From WSZJ01 sp964590435 (GTDB taxonomy: Bacteria > Planctomycetota > MHYJ01 > WSZJ01), in contig CAZPWT010000034.1 in assembly GCA_964590435.1 (NCBI GenBank), positions 1-64,000 on the forward strand: a DNA stretch of 64,000 bases. Direction: 5' to 3'. The notes under the pieces are model-generated. The model was not told where the DNA came from and ran no database searches. It saw only the letters and a program-made list of their open reading frames with translations. Shown here one piece after another: positions 59,919 to 64,000 of this stretch (the first letter of the stretch is position 1; every line of letters starts with the position of its first letter). A program made the position numbers and the translations under genes.

Positions 59919-60575
59919 CTACTTCAGGTCGTCCGTTCCGTCGTCGGGCTTCCCGCCGCCCTTCTCATCATCGTCCTTGCCGTCGTCGTCATGCCCCGGA
60001 TCTGCGCCGTGCCCGCCCTTGCCCTTCCCCGGGTTGTCCTCGTCGTCGTGGTCCCCGTTGTTGCCGTGCCCCTTGTTGCCCTTGGGCTTCCGGTCCTTCG
60101 GGTCCTTGTCGCTGTCTCCACCGCCCGGTCCGTCCTCGCGCGGGCCAGCGCCGGGGGGCCGCGGCGGCTTCCCGTCAGGACGGGGGCCGTGGGGCGGCCG
60201 CGGCGGCTTCATCCCCGGGCCTTCCTTCGGCGACCGAGGAGGCTTCACTCCCTTCCCGTCACCTTTGCCTCCGTCCGGAGGCGGAAGCGGCTTGTCGCCG
60301 CCGTCCATGCCGGGTCAGTCGCCGTCTTTGCCCTCTTTGTCGGGAGGCGGGGGAGGACCGGCCTTTTCGTGGTCCCCGGGGCCCGCAGGCCCGTGCCCCT
60401 TTTCCTTCTCGCCCGCTTCGTGGCGCGGCTTCTTCGGGGGCCCACCTTTGGGGTGCTCCCCGGCTTTTCCGTGTTTTCCTCCGCCGCCTGGCGGAGGTCC
60501 GCCCTTGCCCTCGGCGCTGGCCGAACCGGCCAGGAACGCCGTCACCAGCAGCCCGGCGAAGATCTTGAGAATCAT
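59919..60575 (-). CDS. Gly/Pro/Lys-rich secreted protein with in-frame UGA at 60317-60315
   Basis: Reading through the UGA gives 218 residues: signal peptide MILKIFAGLLVTAFLAGSASA, then low-complexity sequence rich in Gly, Pro, Lys, Glu, Asp and His on both sides of the UGA (EKGHGPAGPGDHEKAGPPPP before; DKPLPPPDGGKGDGKGVKPP after). The first part ends GKDGD and the second starts PGMDGGD, so composition and frame continue across. A hairpin with loop GACAA begins 19 nt after the UGA. No redox motif surrounds it, so selenocysteine is doubtful. A nonsense mutation, two separate genes, or a sequence error remain possible. A terminator follows the distal end. The ATG at 60575 starts the signal peptide. 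Confidence 0.55.
60287..60301 (-). promoter_or_regulatory. Possible SECIS-like hairpin in the Gly/Pro-rich gene
   Basis: GCGGC pairs with GCCGC around GACAA on the minus strand; the loop begins 19 nt after the UGA with G first. The criteria fit, but GC-rich repeats here make chance hairpins common and the UGA is not in a redox motif. Confidence 0.3.
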
Positions 60576-60683
60576 GGCGCGTCTCCAACGGTGGCTCAGT
60601 GTCCGTCCCCCTTGCAACAGGAACCGCGCGCCAGGCTGGAAATTGTGCAGATTCCCGGGATATCCGGATTCTCGCCGCGCTCC

Positions 60684-61766
60684 CTAACCTCTCAGCGCCG
60701 GGTAGTCCGTGTATCCCTGTTCCCCCGGCGTGTAGAACGTCTTCATGTCCGCCTCCGCGAGCTTTGCGCCCGTCTTGAGACGCTCCGGCAGGTCCGGATT
60801 CGCGAGGAACGCCCGCCCGAACGCGATGAGGTCGCCGCGGCCGGCGGCCAGGTCTCTGTTCGCCCGCTCGACGTCGTAACCGCCCGAGAGGACCGTCGCG
60901 CCCTTGAACGCCGCCCGCATCCGGTCGACCGTCGCCGGGTCGACTTTCGGCGCGCCCATGGAAGTGTGGTCGACGACGTGGAGGTAGACGAGCCCGAGGG
61001 CGCCCAGCTCCTTCGCAAGGAACGTGAATGCCGCGTCCACCTCCGGGAACGGCGCGATGTCGTTGAACACCCCGTACGGCGACAGCCGGATGCCGACCTT
61101 CTCCTTGCCGATCGCGGAAGCGCACGCCGCAGCGACCTCGAGCGCGAACCGGCTGCGCTTCTCGATCGACCCGCCGTAGGCGTCCGTCCGGCGGTTCGAG
61201 CCCGGGTTGATGAACTGCTCCAGGAGGTAGCCGTTCGCGGAGTGGAGCTCGATCCCGTCGAACCCCGCCGCGACCGCGTTCTTCGCGCCCGTCGCGAATT
61301 CGTCGATCGCTTTCCTGATGTCGTCGAGCGTCATCTCGCGCGGCGCCGGGTGCGGCTGCATCCCCTTCGTGTCCGTCCACATCTTCCCCGCGGCCGCCAC
61401 CGCCGACGGCGCGACCATCTCCGCCCCCTTGGGGAGGTTCTCGGGGTGACCGATGCGCCCGGTGTGCATCATCTGCAGGAAGATCCGCCCGTTCTTCGCG
61501 TGCACGGCCGACGTGACGCCCTTCCAGCCCGCCACCTGCTCCGGCGAGTAGATCCCCGGGATCCGGGCGTAGCCGAGGCCGTTCGGGGACGGCGTCGTGC
61601 CTTCGGTGACGATCAGCCCGGCGGATGCGCGCTGCCCGTAGTACGTCGCGACGATCGGCCCCGGGACGTTTCCGGCGCAGCGGCTGCGGGTCATCGGCGC
61701 CATGACGAGGCGGTTGTTGAGGGTGATCGGGCCGAGCTTGAAGGTTGAGAAGAGCGTGGCGGGCAT
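60684..61766 (-). CDS. Old Yellow Enzyme-family alkene reductase
   Basis: A 360-residue FMN-dependent NADPH-ene reductase (NemA/OYE-like). Visible signatures are NRLVMAPMTRSR (FMN and substrate Thr), LQMMHTGRIGHP, the active-site pair in GFDGIELHSANGYLLEQF (His and Asn), NRRTDAYGGSIEKRSRF, and the FMN-phosphate loop IAFGRAFLANPDLPERL. It reduces activated C=C or nitro groups. Length and motifs are normal. No regulator is adjacent. Confidence 0.92.
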   Translation of the reverse strand: MPATLFSTFKLGPITLNNRLVMAPMTRSRCAGNVPGPIVATYYGQRASAGLIVTEGTTPSPNGLGYARIPGIYSPEQVAGWKGVTSAVHAKNGRIFLQMMHTGRIGHPENLPKGAEMVAPSAVAAAGKMWTDTKGMQPHPAPREMTLDDIRKAIDEFATGAKNAVAAGFDGIELHSANGYLLEQFINPGSNRRTDAYGGSIEKRSRFALEVAAACASAIGKEKVGIRLSPYGVFNDIAPFPEVDAAFTFLAKELGALGLVYLHVVDHTSMGAPKVDPATVDRMRAAFKGATVLSGGYDVERANRDLAAGRGDLIAFGRAFLANPDLPERLKTGAKLAEADMKTFYTPGEQGYTDYPALRG

Positions 61767-61851
61767 AGGAGGCCTTTCGTTGGGGAAGCGGTGAGGCGGG
61801 AAATGCTAGCGAGCGATGCGCGATTCCGCCACAGCGCGCGCGGGGGGCGGT

Positions 61852-64000
61852 TCAGCGGCCAGGTTCCGCATCCCACGGGTCGCGCTTCGCGCCGGCGATG
61901 AGAGCGGACCAGCGCGGATGAGCCCGCAGGAGCGTGAAGTCCGGGTCCTCCTCGAGCGCCTGCACGTCGCGGTAGCCGCGCTCGGCGGCCGACTCGAGCG
62001 CCTTCATGGCGTCCTCGACGGCCGCGGCGCGGGAAGGATCGCCGGGAGGAAACGTGCCGGCGTGCATGGCATGGGCGCGGGCGGCGAGTTCCCAGGCGGC
62101 CGGGTGGCAGGGCAGGAAGGCGATCGCCGCTTCGAGGTGCTTGAGCGCTTCGCCCCACTTGCCATCGCCCAGCGCGCGTTCGGCGCGGGCGACCATGGCG
62201 CCCGGGCGCGGATGGTCGGCGTAGTACTGCAGGGTGTAGGCGTCCGCTTCGGCGCGCGAGTCGGCCATGCCGCGCTGTTCGAGGGGGGTGAGCTCGCGGG
62301 GGACGACGGTTTCGGCGAAGGCGAGGGCTCCCATGGGGAGGTGGACGACGGCGCCGTCGCGGCGGGCGGCGGCGAAGCGGCCGTCCTGCGAGAAACCGAC
62401 CGGGCTCGAGAACGGGCGCGGGAAAACGGCGATTTCGTCGAGGGTGTCGAGCCGATAGAAGCGGGCGGTGCCGCCTCCCTCGACGGCGAAGACGTTGCCG
62501 GCGGGCGAGGGGACGAGGTAGGTCTCCTGGATCAGCGGCCAGCGCCCGGAGCGCAGGCTGGCGAACGTCTTCGAGTCCCAGGCGCGGATGGTCGCGTCCA
62601 TCGCCGTCGTGAGGATGGGGCCGTCCGCGACGATGGTGCAGCTGATCGTCCAGCCGGAGTGCCCGACGAGCGTCGTGATTTCGCGGAGGTTCACGGGATC
62701 AAAGAGAACGACGCGGGCGCGATCCGCTTCCACCAGCCCCAGCATCCGGCCGTCGTCGCTCACCGCGCAGAAGTCGAACGCGCGGCGCGGGATCTGGAAC
62801 GGCGGGCCGCCCTTACCCGTGCGAACGTCCCAGAGCCGGCCCTTGTCGCCCTCGCCGCAGGCCAGGAGCCAGTCCCCGTTGTTGCTGGCGCGGAGCCAGA
62901 CGACGCGGTCCGTTCCCGTATCGGCGTCGAAGAGCCAACCGCGAGTCGCGTCGAAGATCCGGAACACTTTCGGGTAGGGGCTGGTGACGGCGAAGCGGTG
63001 GCCGTCGCCGAGGAATCGCACGCTCTCGAGCTCGCCGGCGAAATCCCACGAGCCGAGGAGTTCGCCGGAGCCGTTGTCGTGCGCCTCGAGCCTGCCGTCC
63101 GGTGCCTGGACGACGGCGACCGTCCCGTCCGGGGAGACGAACGCGCGCTTCCGGGACAGGTGCCAGCGGAACGTCGGCAGGCAGGCTCCCGGCTCCGCGT
63201 CCCAGACGATCGCGGTGCGGTCTCGCCCCCCGGTGACGACGCGCCGCCCGTCGGCGGAGAAGCGCGCGAATTCCAGGTTGTATTCGTGCCCGCGCAGCGA
63301 GACGAGGTCGCGCCCGGTGGCGAGGTCGCGCACGATGACGCTCGTGTCCAGCAGGGTCAGTCCGCGCTTCCATTCAGGGTCCATCGACCCGGGGATGAGC
63401 CTGAAGCGATCGACGGTGGCGCGGCTCAGCTCGCGCGAGAGGTCGGCTGTCCAGATGTGGAGACCGAGGTTGGAGACGAAGGCGACGCGCGAGCCGTCGG
63501 GGTGGTGAAGGACGCCCCAGACTTCCCGCGCCTGGACCGGCGGCCCGGCGGGGTTGGCGGGGTCCGGGCCGGTGAGGCGCATGTCCTTGAGGATCGCCAG
63601 GGTCTCGACGTTGCGCGCGAGGACCCGGCCCCCGTGGTCGACGGTGACGATCGTGCGGGAGTCCGCGGAGAAGCTGGCGTTCTGCCAGACCGTGTGCCCC
63701 GTGAGCTCGCGCGGCTCGCCCGCCGGGTCGGTGCACCAGAGGAGCGCCTTCGCCTCGCGGGTCCACCCCGCGACCCAGCGCCCGTCCGGCGAAATGTTGG
63801 CGGCGAGGACCGGCCACGGCGCGGTGAACACGGCGGCCTTGCCGTCGGCGTCCCAGAGCCTCACGGTGTTGTCGTCCGCCCACGTCAGGACGCGCCCGCC
63901 CGACGCCCACCGGGCGCCGCGCAGGAATCCCGTGTGTCCCCGCAGCACGTGGAGGCACCGGCCCGTCGCCGTGTCCCAGATCCGCGGCGCCACGTCCGCG
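61852..64000 (-). CDS. WD40-repeat protein, 5' end beyond window
   Basis: The frame stays open to the right edge, so at least 716 residues are seen and the N-terminus is missing. About ten WD40-like units occupy the visible N-terminal two-thirds (WDTATGRCLHVLRGHTGF, LWDADGKAAVFTAPW, VSLRGHEYNLEFARFSADGRRV, LVGHSGWTISCTIV). A helical TPR-type C-terminus includes ERALGDGKWGEALKHLEAAI and ends WSALIAGAKRDPW. This is the usual C-terminal half of a planctomycete-style kinase-WD40 or sigma-factor-WD40 protein, but the kinase part, if any, lies outside. Confidence 0.82.
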   Translation of the reverse strand, partial: ADVAPRIWDTATGRCLHVLRGHTGFLRGARWASGGRVLTWADDNTVRLWDADGKAAVFTAPWPVLAANISPDGRWVAGWTREAKALLWCTDPAGEPRELTGHTVWQNASFSADSRTIVTVDHGGRVLARNVETLAILKDMRLTGPDPANPAGPPVQAREVWGVLHHPDGSRVAFVSNLGLHIWTADLSRELSRATVDRFRLIPGSMDPEWKRGLTLLDTSVIVRDLATGRDLVSLRGHEYNLEFARFSADGRRVVTGGRDRTAIVWDAEPGACLPTFRWHLSRKRAFVSPDGTVAVVQAPDGRLEAHDNGSGELLGSWDFAGELESVRFLGDGHRFAVTSPYPKVFRIFDATRGWLFDADTGTDRVVWLRASNNGDWLLACGEGDKGRLWDVRTGKGGPPFQIPRRAFDFCAVSDDGRMLGLVEADRARVVLFDPVNLREITTLVGHSGWTISCTIVADGPILTTAMDATIRAWDSKTFASLRSGRWPLIQETYLVPSPAGNVFAVEGGGTARFYRLDTLDEIAVFPRPFSSPVGFSQDGRFAAARRDGAVVHLPMGALAFAETVVPRELTPLEQRGMADSRAEADAYTLQYYADHPRPGAMVARAERALGDGKWGEALKHLEAAIAFLPCHPAAWELAARAHAMHAGTFPPGDPSRAAAVEDAMKALESAAERGYRDVQALEEDPDFTLLRAHPRWSALIAGAKRDPWDAEPGR

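Overview
The window is about 64 kb of G+C-rich bacterial chromosome, probably from a Planctomycetota or a related deep lineage. This placement is inferred from gene content: Hanks-type kinases whose DFG motif reads DWG, one fused to a sulfatase-modifying (FGE-like) domain; WD40 and TolB-like propellers; a SCO1/FG-GAP/ASPIC fusion; and many lipoproteins and secreted proteins of unknown role. No rRNA, tRNA, CRISPR array, insertion sequence or phage module was recognised.

The main result is a set of four thioredoxin-fold genes, each interrupted by one in-frame UGA exactly where the first cysteine of the CxxC redox motif belongs: a DsbD-like membrane reductase (U-L-T-C, 11.47-13.31 kb), a thioredoxin (U-H-A-C, 13.72-14.03 kb), a secreted TlpA-like protein (U-G-P-C, 53.81-54.87 kb, minus strand) and a small thioredoxin-like protein (U-G-G-C, 56.20-56.56 kb). 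Each UGA is followed about 20-24 nt later by a hairpin loop with G in its first two bases, as expected of a bacterial SECIS element. UGA is an ordinary stop elsewhere in the window. These are best read as selenoproteins; a gene caller would split each one. A fifth in-frame UGA lies in a Gly/Pro/Lys-rich secreted protein at 59.9-60.6 kb and is much less certain. No Sec machinery gene (selA, selB, selC, selD) lies in the window.

Layout. 0.1-3.9 kb: restriction-modification island of visibly lower G+C (fused methylase/BsuBI-PstI-type nuclease plus a DUF262 protein). 4.2-8.4 kb: CPBP protease, MenC-like enolase, zinc-ribbon membrane protein, EEP hydrolase, TPR protein. 8.4-11.1 kb, minus: Xaa-Pro peptidase, TPR, LacI-type HTH and PH-domain genes in one run. 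11.5-15.4 kb: redox cluster of DsbD(Sec), Trx, Trx(Sec) and a DsbD-alpha/esterase fusion. 15.4-23.7 kb: exonuclease, two Ser/Thr kinases, queD and an MBL hydrolase. 24.7-29.1 kb: HMG-CoA-lyase-like enzyme, then a copper-respiration-like group (CuA-like lipoprotein, SCO1-ASPIC fusion, tiny His-rich lipoprotein). 29.2-41.4 kb: mixed genes including VapBC-type toxin-antitoxin, MrfA-like helicase, HTH-response regulator, C26 peptidase and large secreted proteins. 41.5-47.8 kb: arginine genes argH, argC, an argB/NAGS fusion and argG. 47.9-56.6 kb: DNA methylase, WD40-pseudopilin protein, two PDZ paralogues, a ferredoxin-adenylate cyclase, TlpA(Sec) and Trx-like(Sec). 56.6-64 kb: N-acetylornithine carbamoyltransferase, thiamine-binding protein, ChrB-domain protein, MFS transporter, Old Yellow Enzyme and a truncated WD40 protein.

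The arginine genes point to the acetylated route known from Xanthomonas, in which N-acetylornithine is carbamoylated and NAG kinase carries a C-terminal acetyltransferase domain. The intergenic DNA is also unusual: two divergent gene pairs are separated by long hairpins (29 and 31 perfect base pairs) whose inner sequence is conserved between copies while the arms differ yet remain fully complementary. Several other inverted repeats fill further gaps.
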